Notes under the pieces: model-generated
Seen by the model: the letters and a program-made list of their open reading frames with translations, nothing else
The model's database searches: none
Told to the model about the DNA's origin: nothing
In this document: positions 27,962 to 39,067 of the stretch, in pieces
Layout: each line of letters starts with the position of its first letter
Numbering within the stretch: position 1 is the stretch's first letter
Translations under genes and position numbers: made by a program
NCBI RefSeq assembly: GCF_003591035.1
Contig: NZ_QYUO01000001.1
Coordinates: 2,108,001 to 2,172,000, forward strand
Length of the DNA: 64,000 nucleotides
From: Noviherbaspirillum saxi
GTDB lineage: Bacteria > Pseudomonadota > Gammaproteobacteria > Burkholderiales > Burkholderiaceae_D
Reading direction: 5' to 3'

Positions 27962-28516
27962 TCACGCCTTCCACTGACCGCTCGCCATCTTCTCCAGCCA
28001 GAAGGTGCCAATCACCGTCTTTACATCGGTGATCTTCCCTTCCCTCACCCATGCCAGCATCTCGGGCACGGTAGCCGTAAACGTTTCCAGAAACTCGCCA
28101 TCATCCAGCTTGCTTTCACCGGGCGTCAGTCCACGTGCCAGGAATATATCAAGGTGTTCGTCTGAATAGGCAATGGCATTGTGGATGGTGCAAACGAATT
28201 GCCATTCGCTTGCCATATAACCGGTTTCTTCCTGCAACTCGCGCTTCGCACAGTCGAGCGGATCTTCATTAGGGTCGATTTTTCCGGCAGGGAATTCGAT
28301 AAAGACATCGTGCAGTGGATAACGGAACTGGCGTTCCAGCAGCACCTTGCCATCGTCCATCAGAGGAAGGATGACCACGGCGCCGGGATGCTTGATGTAT
28401 TCACGCTTGGCGCGTTGGCCGTCAGGCAGCTGTATGGTGTCCCGTTGAACCTTCAGGAAATGGCCCTCATAAGCGACTTCTGTGTCGACTTGGGTTTCTT
28501 TGAGATGCAAATCCAC
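27962..28516 (-). CDS. Nudix hydrolase, ADP-ribose pyrophosphatase-like
   Basis: 184-residue cytoplasmic pyrophosphohydrolase. The Nudix box is complete: the glycine of GKIDPNED, then AKRELQEETGYMA, with the metal-binding glutamates of REXXEE. The ADPRase-type features (HPGAVVILPLMDDGKVLLERQFRYP before the box) point to ADP-ribose or related nucleotide-sugars. It lies 69 bases after DUF2818 on the same strand; nuoN-DUF2818-nudix is a recurring order in Burkholderiales. Confidence 0.9.
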   Translation of the reverse strand: MDLHLKETQVDTEVAYEGHFLKVQRDTIQLPDGQRAKREYIKHPGAVVILPLMDDGKVLLERQFRYPLHDVFIEFPAGKIDPNEDPLDCAKRELQEETGYMASEWQFVCTIHNAIAYSDEHLDIFLARGLTPGESKLDDGEFLETFTATVPEMLAWVREGKITDVKTVIGTFWLEKMASGQWKA

Positions 28517-28585
28517 GTAAGCGCTCCGTCTAGCAAATGAAAGCGCTTATTGTACCGTCGGCGACAGGGGTCGCATTACCCTATA

Positions 28586-28891
28586 TCAACCGTGCCGCTT
28601 ACGCAGGTAACGGAAAACGAAGCCTGGAAAAGCGAGCACCAGAAACAAGCAGCCGGTAATGGCGTAAAACTCCCAGCGCTGAGTGAAGACATTGCCGATG
28701 CGAGATTCAAGCAGATAAGCTATACCGCCCACCACGAAATACAAGACGAACAGTTCCAGGAGTCGCAGCCATAGCGACTTGGTCGGCCGTCCGAGCGGAA
28801 CGGCCGCGAATAGCCTTTCGTTAATGAAAGGCAGGTTGGCGGCCGCAATCGCCAACAGGATCACGAACCAGCTTGAGAGCGAAACATCCAC
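28586..28891 (-). CDS. DUF2818 small membrane protein following nuoN
   Basis: 101-residue inner-membrane protein with about three hydrophobic segments (roughly 5-22, 44-62, 75-93) and a basic C-terminus RYLRKRHG. It matches the DUF2818 family, known to me as a betaproteobacterial protein encoded next to nuoN. It starts 16 bases after nuoN and is thus in the complex I operon. No function is assigned to the family; an assembly or accessory role for complex I is a contextual guess. Confidence 0.82.
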   Translation of the reverse strand: MDVSLSSWFVILLAIAAANLPFINERLFAAVPLGRPTKSLWLRLLELFVLYFVVGGIAYLLESRIGNVFTQRWEFYAITGCLFLVLAFPGFVFRYLRKRHG

Positions 28892-28907
28892 TGCTGTCGC
28901 TTGCCTT

Positions 28908-30389
28908 TCAGGACGCCAGGGTCTTGACGATCGCGGTTGCGCAGATCGCCATGAGCGGTCCAGGCAAAATACCGAGAGCCAGCACGGCGAGGCCGTTCAC
29001 GCTCAGGGTTACGCGCATATCGCTCGGGACCGCGATCTTGCTGTTATCGACCGGATCTTCAAAGTACATGGCCTTGACGATACGCAGGTAATAGAAGGCA
29101 CCGATCAACGACAACATTACCGCTAGCACGGCAAGCCAGACCTGTCCCGTGCTGAGCACTGCCTGCAATACCGAAAGCTTTGCATAGAATCCCACCGTTG
29201 GCGGAATGCCGGTCAGCGAGAACATCAGGATCAGCATCACGAACGCAAACCACGGGCTGCGCTGATTGAGTCCCTTGAAATCGTCGATGTTTTCCGCCTC
29301 AAAACCGGCGCGTGCGAGCAGCATGATCAGACCGAAGGTGCCCAGGGTGGTCAGCACATAGGTGATCGAGTAAAACATGGCCGAGCTGTAGGCATTGGCC
29401 GCGGAAGACACGTTACCGTTCGCCACACCGGCCAGCAAGCCCAGCAGCATGAAACCCATCTGCGCGATGGTCGAGTAAGCCAGCATGCGCTTGATGTTGG
29501 TCTGGACGATCGCAGTAATGTTCCCTATCGCCATTGACAATACCGCGAGCACCATGAGCATCTGCTGCCAGTCGATCGCCAGCGGGAACAGGCCTTCCAC
29601 CAGTACGCGAATGCAGATCGCAAATGCGGCCAGCTTCGGCGCGCCACCCAGCAAGAGCGTCACGGCGGTCGGTGCACCTTGATAGACGTCAGGCACCCAC
29701 ATATGGAAAGGTACGACGCCGAGCTTGAACGCGAGACCTGCGACCAGGAATACCAGGCCGAATACGAGTACGGTCTTGTTGGCCGTGCCGGATGCGGTCG
29801 CCTTGGCGACTTCCATCAAATCCAGCGAGCCGGTCGCGCCGTACAGCATCGACATGCCGTAGAGCAGGAAGCCGGACGACAATGCGCCGAGAATGAAGTA
29901 CTTCATCGCGGCTTCCGTGGATACCGCATTGCCTCGACGCAGGGCAACCAGCGCATACATCGCCAGCGACATGAGTTCGACGCCGAGATAAATGATCAGG
30001 AAGTTGTTACCCGAGATCATGACCATCTGGCCGAGTACCGAGAACAGGGCCAATACGTAAAATTCACCGCCGACCGTCGTGCCGAGCATGCCGCGATCAG
30101 TCGCATACTGGCGCGAATAGATCAGTGTCATGCCAACCGCGATATAGCAAAAGATCTTCAACAGGTTCGACATCGGATCCGAGACGAACATATTATTGAA
30201 GGTGTAAGTCGTCGGATTGCTGTAGTCCGCCACGTTCAAGCCAATGCAGACCAGCAGTGCGCCTATGGTCAGCGCATAGGTGATGTTGCGCTTTGCATCG
30301 GACAGGAACATGTCGATGAGCAGGATTGCCGATGTCGCTATCAGAAGAAAAATTTCCGGGTAGACCGGTACGAGATTCACGGTATTCAT
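28908..30389 (-). CDS. nuoN: NADH-quinone oxidoreductase subunit N
   Basis: 493-residue antiporter-like membrane subunit of complex I, a proton-pumping module with about 14 helices. The Proton_antipo_M core holds the conserved lysine-bearing segments (around [25 protein letters not shown] and [21 protein letters not shown]). Last of the canonical nuo genes; it follows nuoM by 51 bases. Confidence 0.97.
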   Translation of the reverse strand: MNTVNLVPVYPEIFLLIATSAILLIDMFLSDAKRNITYALTIGALLVCIGLNVADYSNPTTYTFNNMFVSDPMSNLLKIFCYIAVGMTLIYSRQYATDRGMLGTTVGGEFYVLALFSVLGQMVMISGNNFLIIYLGVELMSLAMYALVALRRGNAVSTEAAMKYFILGALSSGFLLYGMSMLYGATGSLDLMEVAKATASGTANKTVLVFGLVFLVAGLAFKLGVVPFHMWVPDVYQGAPTAVTLLLGGAPKLAAFAICIRVLVEGLFPLAIDWQQMLMVLAVLSMAIGNITAIVQTNIKRMLAYSTIAQMGFMLLGLLAGVANGNVSSAANAYSSAMFYSITYVLTTLGTFGLIMLLARAGFEAENIDDFKGLNQRSPWFAFVMLILMFSLTGIPPTVGFYAKLSVLQAVLSTGQVWLAVLAVMLSLIGAFYYLRIVKAMYFEDPVDNSKIAVPSDMRVTLSVNGLAVLALGILPGPLMAICATAIVKTLAS

Positions 30390-30440
30390 CTTTTCGTCGC
30401 TATTTTGCGTTCACGTAGTCATTCGCCAGACGGCTGCTCA

Positions 30441-31931
30441 TTACGGCAGTTTGGTGACGGCGACATGCTTGAGCAGGTCGTCGACGGATACTTGCATGAC
30501 GTCGGTGAACGGCGCCGGATAAATTCCCATCGCGATCACGGCAATCGCCAGCATACCCATCATGAGGAATTCACGCGCGTTCAGATCGGTCAGCGCGGCA
30601 ACATGCTCATTGCCGACATCGCCGAACACCACGCGCTTGACCAGCCACAGCGAGTAGGCGGCGCCGAAGATCAGGGCAGTGGCAGCCAGCATGCCGATCC
30701 AGAAATTGAATTCGACTGCCCCCAGGATCACCATGAATTCACCGACGAAGCCCGAGGTGGCCGGAAGGCCGCAGTTTGCCAGGGAGAACAGGACGAAGAA
30801 CGCTGCAAAACGGGGCATGGTATTAATCACGCCGCCATAGTCGGCGATCTGGCGGCTGTGCATGCGGTCGTACAGTACGCCTATGCAAAGGAACATGGCG
30901 CCGGACACGAAGCCGTGAGAAATCATCTGGACGATACCGCCCTGCACTCCCATCGGATTGAATACGAAGAAGCCGAGGGTCACAAACCCCATGTGGGCAA
31001 TCGATGAATACGCAACCAGTTTCTTCATGTCGGTCTGCACCAACGCAACCAGGCCGATGTAGATCACGGCGATCAGCGACAGTGTAATGATGAAGCCGGC
31101 CAGGACGTGGCTCGCATCAGGAACGATCGGTAGCGAGAGCCGCAGGAAGCCGTAGGCGCCAAGCTTGAGCATGATGGCCGCCAGTACCACGGAACCGCCG
31201 GTAGGTGCTTCGACGTGCGCATCCGGCAACCAGGTATGCACCGGCCACATCGGCACCTTGACCGCGAAGGCCATCAGGAAGGCAAAGAAAATCAACACCT
31301 GCACGTTCATCGGCAGCGGAAGCTTGTGCCATGTCAGGATTTCAAAGCTGCCGCCCGAGCTGAAGTACAGATACAGAATCGCGACCAGGGTCAGCAAGGA
31401 GCCGAGCAGCGTGTACAGGAAGAACTTCATCGCTGCATACACACGGTTCGCACCACCCCACACGCCGATGATGATAAACATCGGAATCAGTGTCGCTTCG
31501 AAGAACACATAGAACAGCACCCCATCGAGCGCGCAGAAAACCCCGATCATCACACCGGAAAGAATCAGGAATGCGCCCATGTACTGGGCAACGCGCTTTT
31601 CAATCACTTCCCAGCCGGCGATCACGACGATGACGGTAATAAACGCGGTCAGCAGCACGAACCAGACCGAGATGCCGTCCACGCCAAGCAGGTACTGGAC
31701 ATTGAAGCGTTCGATCCAGGACATCTTCTCGACGAACTGCATGCCGTGCGCCGCCTTGTCGAACTGGCTGATCAGCGGCAGCGTGACCAGGAAGCTGATG
31801 ATCGAGCCGATGAGCGACATGCCGCGCACCAGGCCTGGATTATCGTCCCGCCCAAACGCCAGAATGAACAGACCGAATGCGATCGGACACCAGATCGCGA
31901 GACTCAGAAGAGGAAAAGTTGACTGCATCAT
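30441..31931 (-). CDS. nuoM: NADH-quinone oxidoreductase subunit M
   Basis: 496-residue antiporter-like membrane subunit of complex I. It shows the pumping-channel motifs: glutamate in the TM5 region, FLMAFAVKVPMWPVHTWLPDAHVEAPT with the central lysine, and VQTDMKKLVAYSSIAHMGFV. Normal length. It lies 27 bases after nuoL on the minus strand. Confidence 0.97.
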   Translation of the reverse strand: MMQSTFPLLSLAIWCPIAFGLFILAFGRDDNPGLVRGMSLIGSIISFLVTLPLISQFDKAAHGMQFVEKMSWIERFNVQYLLGVDGISVWFVLLTAFITVIVVIAGWEVIEKRVAQYMGAFLILSGVMIGVFCALDGVLFYVFFEATLIPMFIIIGVWGGANRVYAAMKFFLYTLLGSLLTLVAILYLYFSSGGSFEILTWHKLPLPMNVQVLIFFAFLMAFAVKVPMWPVHTWLPDAHVEAPTGGSVVLAAIMLKLGAYGFLRLSLPIVPDASHVLAGFIITLSLIAVIYIGLVALVQTDMKKLVAYSSIAHMGFVTLGFFVFNPMGVQGGIVQMISHGFVSGAMFLCIGVLYDRMHSRQIADYGGVINTMPRFAAFFVLFSLANCGLPATSGFVGEFMVILGAVEFNFWIGMLAATALIFGAAYSLWLVKRVVFGDVGNEHVAALTDLNAREFLMMGMLAIAVIAMGIYPAPFTDVMQVSVDDLLKHVAVTKLP

Positions 31932-31958
31932 GGTTTTTATTTGCTTTGCTTCGCCAAC

Positions 31959-34016
31959 TTATTTGGCAAACGACGGGAACGGCATGAAATAGAACAAGAA
32001 GCCGAGCACGCCAAGGATCATGACAAATGCATAGTGGTAAATGTAGCCGGACTGCAGGTGGCGGATGATACCGGAGAACCAACCGACCGCCTTCGCGCTG
32101 CCATTGACGAACACGCCGTCGATGATCGCGCGATCGCCCACTTTCCACAGCCCGCCTCCCAGCGCGCGTGTACCGGCACCAAACACGACTTCGTTGAACT
32201 TGTCCATGTAGTACTTGTTGTCCAGGAGCGCGTAGATGCCATGGAACTTGTCATGGAACCATGCAGGAACCTTGGGGTTGACCATGTAGCAGTAGTAGGC
32301 AGCAGCCACACCAGCCAGCGCAAGGAAAAACGGCGCTGTCGTAAAGGAATGCAGGCCCATTGCCACGGCACCGTGGAACGCTTCGTTAAGCACCTGCATC
32401 GCGCGATGCGATTCGCCGACGATAATTACATCCTTGAAGAAATCGCCATGGAGCATGGGACCGATTGCAATCGCACCGATCAAGACCGAAGGAATCGCCA
32501 GCAGGATGAGCGGCACCGTCACGACAGCGGGCGCCTCGTGCGGCTTCTCACCCGGAGCGAGACCGTGATGGTGATGCGCATCATCCCCGTTGGCATCTTC
32601 TTCAGGCTCCGCAAGGTGATGATGGTCATGCGCCTTGCCGAAACGCTCTTCGCCGTGGAAGACAAGGAAGTACATGCGGAACGAGTAGAAGGCGGTCACG
32701 AAGACGCCGGCCAGCACCGCGAAATTGGCGAAGCCGGCACCTGCGATATGGGTTTCGTGCACCGCTTCGATGATGCTGTCCTTCGAATAGAAGCCCGAGA
32801 AGAACGGCGTACCGATCAGCGCCAGCGAGCCGAGCAGCGAAGTAATCCAGGTGATCGGCATGTACTTGCGCAAGCCGCCCATGTTCCGAATGTCCTGGTC
32901 GTGGTGCATGCCGATAATCACGGCGCCAGCGCCAAGGAACAGCAGCGCCTTGAAGAAGGCATGCGTCATCAGGTGGAAGACGGCAACCGAGTAGGCGGAG
33001 GCGCCGAGCGCAACCGTCATGTAGCCGAGCTGCGACAGCGTCGAGTACGCCACCACGCGCTTGATGTCGTTCTGGATAATGCCAAGGAAACCCATGAACA
33101 GCGCGGTGATTGATCCGATAACCAGAATGAAGGACAACGCGGTGTCGGACAATTCAAACAGTGGCGACATGCGCGCCACCATGAAAATGCCGGCAGTCAC
33201 CATGGTCGCGGCATGAATCAGCGCGGAAATCGGTGTCGGGCCTTCCATCGAATCCGGCAGCCAGACATGCAGCGGGAATTGCGCCGACTTGCCCATGGCG
33301 CCGATGAACAGGCAGATACAGGCGACCGTGATCAGCATCCAGTCAGTACCGGGCAGCAGAAATTTGCTCAATTCTTCGCGCTTGGCGAACACTTCGGCGT
33401 AATTCATCGAACCGGCATACGCGAGCAAGAGACCGATGCCGAGGATGAAGCCGAAGTCCCCGACCCGGTTGACCAGGAAGGCTTTCATGTTCGCGTGAAT
33501 GGCCGTCGGGCGAGTGTACCAGAATCCGATCAACAGATAAGACACCAGACCTACCGCTTCCCAGCCGAAAAACAGCTGCAGGAAGTTGTTGCTCATGACG
33601 AGCATCAGCATCGAGAAGGTGAACAGCGAGATATACGAGAAGAAGCGGTTATAGCCTTTGTCGTCGGCCATATAGCCTATCGTATAGATGTGCACCATCA
33701 GCGACACGAAGGTGACGACGCACATCATCATCGCAGTGAGGCTGTCGATCAAGAAGCCGATCTCCAGCTTGAGGCCGTTGACCGTCATCCAGTTGTAGAT
33801 GGTCCCGTTGTAGCTCGCTCCATCCATGACTGCCAGCAGCGTCTGGATCGAAATGACGAGCGCGATGAACACGCCCAAGATCGTCACCGAATGCGATGCG
33901 GTGCGGCCGATCTTGTTGCCGAAGAACTTGGTGCCGAACAGGCCTGCAATCGCAGAACCTGCAAGCGGTGCCAGCGGCACAGCCAGGAGTAAGTGAGGGT
34001 TAAGTTGCCCCGCCAT
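31959..34016 (-). CDS. nuoL: NADH-quinone oxidoreductase subunit L
   Basis: 685-residue distal antiporter-like subunit of complex I, with the long C-terminal lateral helix expected of NuoL. The channel motifs are GAMGKSAQFPLHVWLPDSMEGPTPIS and QNDIKRVVAYSTLSQLGYM. A His- and acid-rich stretch around residues 462-485 (HDHHHLAEPEED and DDAHHHHG) interrupts the C-terminal part and looks like a soluble loop able to bind metal; I do not know of it in E. coli NuoL. It is 27 bases after nuoK. Confidence 0.96.
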   Translation of the reverse strand: MAGQLNPHLLLAVPLAPLAGSAIAGLFGTKFFGNKIGRTASHSVTILGVFIALVISIQTLLAVMDGASYNGTIYNWMTVNGLKLEIGFLIDSLTAMMMCVVTFVSLMVHIYTIGYMADDKGYNRFFSYISLFTFSMLMLVMSNNFLQLFFGWEAVGLVSYLLIGFWYTRPTAIHANMKAFLVNRVGDFGFILGIGLLLAYAGSMNYAEVFAKREELSKFLLPGTDWMLITVACICLFIGAMGKSAQFPLHVWLPDSMEGPTPISALIHAATMVTAGIFMVARMSPLFELSDTALSFILVIGSITALFMGFLGIIQNDIKRVVAYSTLSQLGYMTVALGASAYSVAVFHLMTHAFFKALLFLGAGAVIIGMHHDQDIRNMGGLRKYMPITWITSLLGSLALIGTPFFSGFYSKDSIIEAVHETHIAGAGFANFAVLAGVFVTAFYSFRMYFLVFHGEERFGKAHDHHHLAEPEEDANGDDAHHHHGLAPGEKPHEAPAVVTVPLILLAIPSVLIGAIAIGPMLHGDFFKDVIIVGESHRAMQVLNEAFHGAVAMGLHSFTTAPFFLALAGVAAAYYCYMVNPKVPAWFHDKFHGIYALLDNKYYMDKFNEVVFGAGTRALGGGLWKVGDRAIIDGVFVNGSAKAVGWFSGIIRHLQSGYIYHYAFVMILGVLGFLFYFMPFPSFAK

Positions 34017-34043
34017 GATGGACCTTATCCGTTATTTTTGTGA

Positions 34044-34352
34044 TTAACCTTTGAGACTGTCGAGATCTTCCACATTGATGGTGTCCAGGTTACGGAACAT
34101 CACCACCAGAATGGCAAGACCGATCGCGGATTCCGCGGCAGCCACAGTCAGGATGAAGAAAACGAAAATCTGCCCGGCCGCGTCGCCCAGGTAATACGAA
34201 AACGCGACGAAGTTCATGTTGACCGCCAGCAGCATCAGTTCGATGGCCATCAACAGCACGATGACGTTCTTGCGGTTCAGGAAAATACCGACGATGGAGA
34301 TCGCAAAGAGGATCGCACCGAGGATCAGATAATGAGCGAGCGATAATGCCAC
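34044..34352 (-). CDS. nuoK: NADH-quinone oxidoreductase subunit K
   Basis: 102-residue, three-helix membrane subunit of complex I, counterpart of ND4L. It contains the conserved membrane glutamates ([17 protein letters not shown] and [14 protein letters not shown]). Full length. It follows nuoJ by 12 bases. Confidence 0.97.
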   Translation of the reverse strand: MALSLAHYLILGAILFAISIVGIFLNRKNVIVLLMAIELMLLAVNMNFVAFSYYLGDAAGQIFVFFILTVAAAESAIGLAILVVMFRNLDTINVEDLDSLKG

Positions 34353-34364
34353 GATGGTCTTTCC

Positions 34365-35015
34365 TTATTGTTTTTCTGCTGTCGGCGTCGCAGGCTGCGC
34401 ACCCGTGCCACCATTGGCGCGCTCCGACTCGGCCTTCATGCTGACGATGCGGATACGGTCGTTGCGCTTGACCTTGACCGCTGCCGCCGGGTCGAAATAC
34501 TTGCTGTCCTTGCGACGGCGCAGTGTCAGCGCGACAGCTGCGACGATGGCAAGCAGCAGGACCACCGCTGCGATCTCGAACGCATAGATGTATTCCGTAT
34601 AGATCAGCTTGCCGAGTTCCTTGGTGTCGCCGATATTGGCCGATATCGCAGGCACCTGTGTTTCCGGAGCCCAGAAGCCGTGCAGGAGAACTGCCGCCAT
34701 CTGCAGCACGATCAGCGTGCCCACCACGGCTGCGAGCGGGAAATATCCCCAGAATCCTTCGCGCATCTTGCCGATGTCTATATCCAGCATCATCACGACG
34801 AACAGGAATAGCACCATGACGGCACCGACATAGACCAGGACCAGGACGATGGCGAGGAATTCTGCCTTCAGCAGGAGCCAGATTGCGGCAGCCGAGAAGA
34901 AGGACAGAACCAGGAACAGTGCGGCATGCACAGGGTTCCTTGCGGTAATCACACGGACCGCGGCGAATATCAGAATCGCCGAGAACGCATAGAACAAAGC
35001 AGTTTTAAATTCCAT
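34365..35015 (-). CDS. nuoJ: NADH-quinone oxidoreductase subunit J
   Basis: 216-residue membrane subunit of complex I, counterpart of ND6, with five hydrophobic helices in the first 170 residues (including YVGAVMVLFLFVVMMLDI). The C-terminal tail (about 175-216) is hydrophilic and low-complexity (ANGGTGAQPATPTAEKQ). It is preceded by nuoI with a 53-base gap. Confidence 0.96.
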   Translation of the reverse strand: MEFKTALFYAFSAILIFAAVRVITARNPVHAALFLVLSFFSAAAIWLLLKAEFLAIVLVLVYVGAVMVLFLFVVMMLDIDIGKMREGFWGYFPLAAVVGTLIVLQMAAVLLHGFWAPETQVPAISANIGDTKELGKLIYTEYIYAFEIAAVVLLLAIVAAVALTLRRRKDSKYFDPAAAVKVKRNDRIRIVSMKAESERANGGTGAQPATPTAEKQ

Positions 35016-35068
35016 AATCGACCAGGTAAGTCAGCTTTCTTTATGCAGGCCAGGACAGCCAATCAATA

Positions 35069-35557
35069 TCAACGGTATGCAGCGTCGGCTGCGCGGGCAG
35101 CTGCGATGTCCTTTTCGTAACGGTCACCGACCGCCAGCAGCATCTCTTTGGTGAAATAAAGGTCGCCGCGCTTTTCGCCGTGATACTCGAGAATATTGGT
35201 TTCAACGATGGAGTCGACCGGGCAGGATTCTTCGCAAAAACCGCAGAAGATGCACTTGGTCAGGTCGATGTCGTACCGGGTGGTGCGGCGTGTGCCGTCA
35301 TCGCGCTCTGTCGATTCGATGGTGATGGCCATCGCCGGGCATACCGCCTCGCACAGCTTGCAGGCAATACAACGCTCTTCACCGTTCGGATAACGGCGCA
35401 AGGCGTGCAAGCCGCGAAAACGTGGGGACAACGGTGTTTTTTCCTCAGGAAATTGCACGGTAATCTTGCGGGCAAACATATAGCGCCCGGTGAGCGCCAT
35501 GCCCTTGAGCAACTCTCGCAGCATCAAGCTGCCGAAAAAATCTTTGATGGCTTCCAT
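35069..35557 (-). CDS. nuoI: NADH-quinone oxidoreductase subunit I
   Basis: 162-residue peripheral-arm subunit carrying clusters N6a and N6b. Two ferredoxin motifs are seen: [12 protein letters not shown] (Cys63, 66, 69, 73) and [12 protein letters not shown] (Cys102, 105, 108, 112). The amphipathic N-terminal helix anchors it to the membrane arm. It lies 18 bases after nuoH. Confidence 0.98.
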   Translation of the reverse strand: MEAIKDFFGSLMLRELLKGMALTGRYMFARKITVQFPEEKTPLSPRFRGLHALRRYPNGEERCIACKLCEAVCPAMAITIESTERDDGTRRTTRYDIDLTKCIFCGFCEESCPVDSIVETNILEYHGEKRGDLYFTKEMLLAVGDRYEKDIAAARAADAAYR

Positions 35558-35575
35558 AGCGATCAGCCTCTTTCT

Positions 35576-36643
35576 TTACTTCCAAATATTCCAGGGTGTC
35601 TGCATCCAGGCTGCAACGATCACCAGATAAGCCAGTGTCAGCGGAATGAATACTTTCCAACCAAGACGCATGATCTGGTCATAACGGTAACGCGGGAATG
35701 AAGCGCGCGCCCAGATGAACAGCGATACAACGAAGAAGGTTTTCATACCGAGCCAGATCCATCCCGGAATGAAGTCGAGGAAGGATACCGGCGCCGCCCA
35801 GCCACCCAAGAACATCAGCGAGGCCAGCATCGAAATCAGGATCATGTTGGCGTATTCGGCCAGGAAGAACATCGCGAACGACATGCCGGAATATTCAACC
35901 ATGTGGCCTGCAACGATTTCGGATTCGCCTTCAACCACGTCAAACGGGTGACGGTTGGTTTCCGCGATGCCCGAGATGACATAGATCACGAAGATCGGCA
36001 GCAAAGGCAACCAGTTCCAGGACAGGAAGCTCAGGCCCCTGTCGGCAAAATAGCCGCTGCTCTGACTCATGACGATATCGGTCATGTTCAGGCTGCCGGA
36101 TACCATCAGAACGATCACCAGCGCGAAACCCATGGCGATTTCATACGACACCATCTGTGCCGATGCGCGCATCGCGCCCAGGAAGGCGTACTTCGAGTTC
36201 GATGCCCAGCCGGCGATGATGACGCCGTAAACTTCCATCGACGTAATTGCCATTACGAACAGCAGGCCGGCATTGACGTTGGCCAGCACGGTCTCGGGAC
36301 CGAAGGGGATGACGGCCCATGCGGCAAGCGCAGGCATGATGGTCATGATCGGCGCGATCACGAACAATGCCTTGTTCGCCTTTGCGGGAACAACGATTTC
36401 CTTCAGCAGCAGCTTCAGTGCATCCGCGATCGGCTGCAGCAGGCCGGCAGGGCCGACACGGTTCGGGCCGATCCGGATATGCATCCAGCCGATCATTTTG
36501 CGTTCCCACAGGGTGAGGTAGGCGACGCATCCCATCAGCGGCAGAACGACCACCACGATTTTTGCCAGGGTCCACATCAGCGGCCAGACCGCACCGAACA
36601 CATTCTGACCGGTGCTGTTAATGCTCAGGAACAGCTGATCCAT
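35576..36643 (-). CDS. nuoH: NADH-quinone oxidoreductase subunit H
   Basis: 355-residue membrane subunit, counterpart of ND1, that forms the quinone-entry chamber with NuoB and NuoD. Conserved loops include [66 protein letters not shown] and the acidic [20 protein letters not shown]. Eight hydrophobic helices are expected. The ATG shares one base with the nuoG stop. Confidence 0.98.
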   Translation of the reverse strand: MDQLFLSINSTGQNVFGAVWPLMWTLAKIVVVVLPLMGCVAYLTLWERKMIGWMHIRIGPNRVGPAGLLQPIADALKLLLKEIVVPAKANKALFVIAPIMTIMPALAAWAVIPFGPETVLANVNAGLLFVMAITSMEVYGVIIAGWASNSKYAFLGAMRASAQMVSYEIAMGFALVIVLMVSGSLNMTDIVMSQSSGYFADRGLSFLSWNWLPLLPIFVIYVISGIAETNRHPFDVVEGESEIVAGHMVEYSGMSFAMFFLAEYANMILISMLASLMFLGGWAAPVSFLDFIPGWIWLGMKTFFVVSLFIWARASFPRYRYDQIMRLGWKVFIPLTLAYLVIVAAWMQTPWNIWK

Positions 36644-38979
36644 TATGCCTTCTCCACGCTGATGGCGCCGAACATGCCGCCGAGTGCGATCGTGTCCGGA
36701 TGTGCGGCCGATACGCGGACCACATTGGCCGGCAAGGCTGCATCCACGGCAACAGGCAATACCGCACTGCCCTGCCCTTGCATGACCCTGATCTGCGCCC
36801 CATCGGCAACACCCAGCTGTTCAGCCAGAATCGCGGACAGCCAAGCCTTTGGCGCCTTGGCATCCGCAGTCAGTTGCAGCGACTCAGCGCGGCGTACGAT
36901 GGCGTCGGTGAAGTAGATCGGCACGTCGGCGATACGCTCGAGCTGGGTTGCTTCACCCGGCTTCGCAGCCTGCGGTTGTGCATTGACGACATTATTCAGT
37001 TTCGACGACAGGTCGGCTACTTCGGATACCTTGGCGCCGAGGATTTCAAGGCGGATCTGTTCGGACGTATCGTAGGCAAAACCGCCAATATCGAGCAGGT
37101 TGCCGAGCACGCGCAACACTTTCCATGCCGGACGGGTTTCCCCCAGCGGCTTGACGGCGCCATTGAATCCTTGCGCGCGGCCTTCGCAATTGATGTAAGT
37201 ACCGGCAGTTTCGGCGAACGGCGCGATCGGCAGCAGTACATCAGCATAATCGGTGCCATGCTTGTACGGCGACATCACGACCACCATTTCAGCTTGCTGG
37301 AGTGCGGCGCGGGCGGCTTGTGGATCGTAGCAATCGTATTCCGGCTCGGCGTGCATGACCACGTAGGCCTTGCGCGGCTGCGCGAACATCTGCGCCGCGT
37401 TGGCGCCCTTGCCCGGCACCGCGTTGGCGATGTAACCGCCGACGGTATTGGCAGCTTCGGTCAGGTAGCCGAACTTCGCGTCGGTGTGTTGAGCGATCCA
37501 CTGCGCTGCAGCGTGCAGTTGCGAAGCCTGAGGATGCTGAGCCGCCGCATTGCCCAGAACGACCGCCTTGCGCTCGCCGGACAGCAAGCTGGCGGCGATG
37601 CCTTTCGCGACTTCGCCCGGCTCGATACCGTCGTAACCGGCGGGAGCGGCAATACCTTTAGCGGATGCGATCGCGACCACGACTTCACTCAATGCCGACA
37701 GCCATTCGGACGGCGCCTTGATCATGCGATTGGCGATCGGCAGCAGCAGTTCGTCATCAGTGGCATTCAAGATGCTGATCTTGGAACCGCGCTTCGCGGC
37801 GTGGCGCAGGCGCGCAGCCAGCAAGGGGTGATCCTTGCGCAGGAAAGATCCGATCACAAAGGCACGCTGAGCTTGGCCAAACTCGTCGATCGACATGCCA
37901 AGCCATGGCGTGACTTGACCATCCAGGCTGAAGTCGGACTGGCGCAGGCGGAAGTCGATATTATCGGAACCCAGGCCGCGTACCAGCTTTTGCAGCAGAC
38001 TCAGCTCTTCCAGGGTGGAATACGGTGCGGCTAATGCGGCGATCGCGTCGGCGCCATGCTCATGACGGATGTTGCGCAAGCCGTGAGCCACGTATTCGAG
38101 CGCGGTCTGCCAATCGGTTTCCAGCCACTTTCCGTCCTGCTTGATCATCGGGACGGTCAAGCGGTCGGCGCTGTACAGGCCTTCGTAGGAGAAGCGATCC
38201 TTGTCGGACAGCCAGCATTCGTTGACGGCCTCGTTTTCCAGCGGCAAGACACGCATGACCTTGCCATTCTTGACCTGTACGATCAGGTTAGAACCCAGAC
38301 CATCATGCGGGCTGACCGAACGGCGGCGCGACAATTCCCAGGTACGGGCGCTGTAACGGAAAGGCTTTGACGTCAATGCACCGACCGGGCACAAATCGAT
38401 CATGTTGCCCGACAGTTCGGAATCGACGCTATTGCCGACGAAAGTCGTGATTTCGGAATGCTCGCCACGATTCAACATGCCGAACTCCATCACACCAGCG
38501 ACTTCCTGGCCGAAACGCACGCAGCGTGTGCAGTGAATGCAGCGCGCCATTTCACGCATGGAAATCAGCGGGCCGGCATCCTTGGGAACGACCACGCGCT
38601 TTTCTTCTTCGTAGCGCGATGCCGACGGACCGTAGCCGACGGCCAGATCCTGCAACTGGCACTCGCCGCCCTGATCGCAGATCGGACAATCCAGCGGATG
38701 ATTAATCAGCAGGAATTCCATCACGCTCTTTTGCGCCTTGACTGCCTTATCGCTGTTGGAGCGCACGATCATGCCATTGGTCACAGGCGTGGCGCAGGCG
38801 GGCAAAGGCTTGGGCGCCTTTTCGACTTCGACCAGACACATGCGGCAGTTTGCCGCAATCGACAGTTTCTTGTGATAGCAAAAATGCGGTATGTAGGTGC
38901 CGATCTTGTTGGCGGCATCCATGACCATGCTGCCTTCTTGCACCTCTACTTTTTTGCCGTCAATTTCAATTTCAACCAT
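36643..38979 (-). CDS. nuoG: NADH-quinone oxidoreductase subunit G
   Basis: 778-residue peripheral subunit with several iron-sulfur clusters. The N-terminal [2Fe-2S] domain has [19 protein letters not shown]; then come [16 protein letters not shown], the His-ligated HCTRCVRF region and a 4Fe site. A molybdopterin oxidoreductase-like domain without its cofactor site follows. Length is in the range of alpha/betaproteobacterial homologues and shorter than E. coli NuoG (about 900). An 88-base gap without a gene separates it from nuoF. Confidence 0.97.
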   Translation of the reverse strand: MVEIEIDGKKVEVQEGSMVMDAANKIGTYIPHFCYHKKLSIAANCRMCLVEVEKAPKPLPACATPVTNGMIVRSNSDKAVKAQKSVMEFLLINHPLDCPICDQGGECQLQDLAVGYGPSASRYEEEKRVVVPKDAGPLISMREMARCIHCTRCVRFGQEVAGVMEFGMLNRGEHSEITTFVGNSVDSELSGNMIDLCPVGALTSKPFRYSARTWELSRRRSVSPHDGLGSNLIVQVKNGKVMRVLPLENEAVNECWLSDKDRFSYEGLYSADRLTVPMIKQDGKWLETDWQTALEYVAHGLRNIRHEHGADAIAALAAPYSTLEELSLLQKLVRGLGSDNIDFRLRQSDFSLDGQVTPWLGMSIDEFGQAQRAFVIGSFLRKDHPLLAARLRHAAKRGSKISILNATDDELLLPIANRMIKAPSEWLSALSEVVVAIASAKGIAAPAGYDGIEPGEVAKGIAASLLSGERKAVVLGNAAAQHPQASQLHAAAQWIAQHTDAKFGYLTEAANTVGGYIANAVPGKGANAAQMFAQPRKAYVVMHAEPEYDCYDPQAARAALQQAEMVVVMSPYKHGTDYADVLLPIAPFAETAGTYINCEGRAQGFNGAVKPLGETRPAWKVLRVLGNLLDIGGFAYDTSEQIRLEILGAKVSEVADLSSKLNNVVNAQPQAAKPGEATQLERIADVPIYFTDAIVRRAESLQLTADAKAPKAWLSAILAEQLGVADGAQIRVMQGQGSAVLPVAVDAALPANVVRVSAAHPDTIALGGMFGAISVEKA

Positions 38980-39067
38980 GGCTATATTTGCCTAAGTATT
39001 TGTAGGGCACGCATTGCGCGCCGCTTGATATCGAATTCTGGAGCGCACTGCGCGCCGACCGCTTCCA

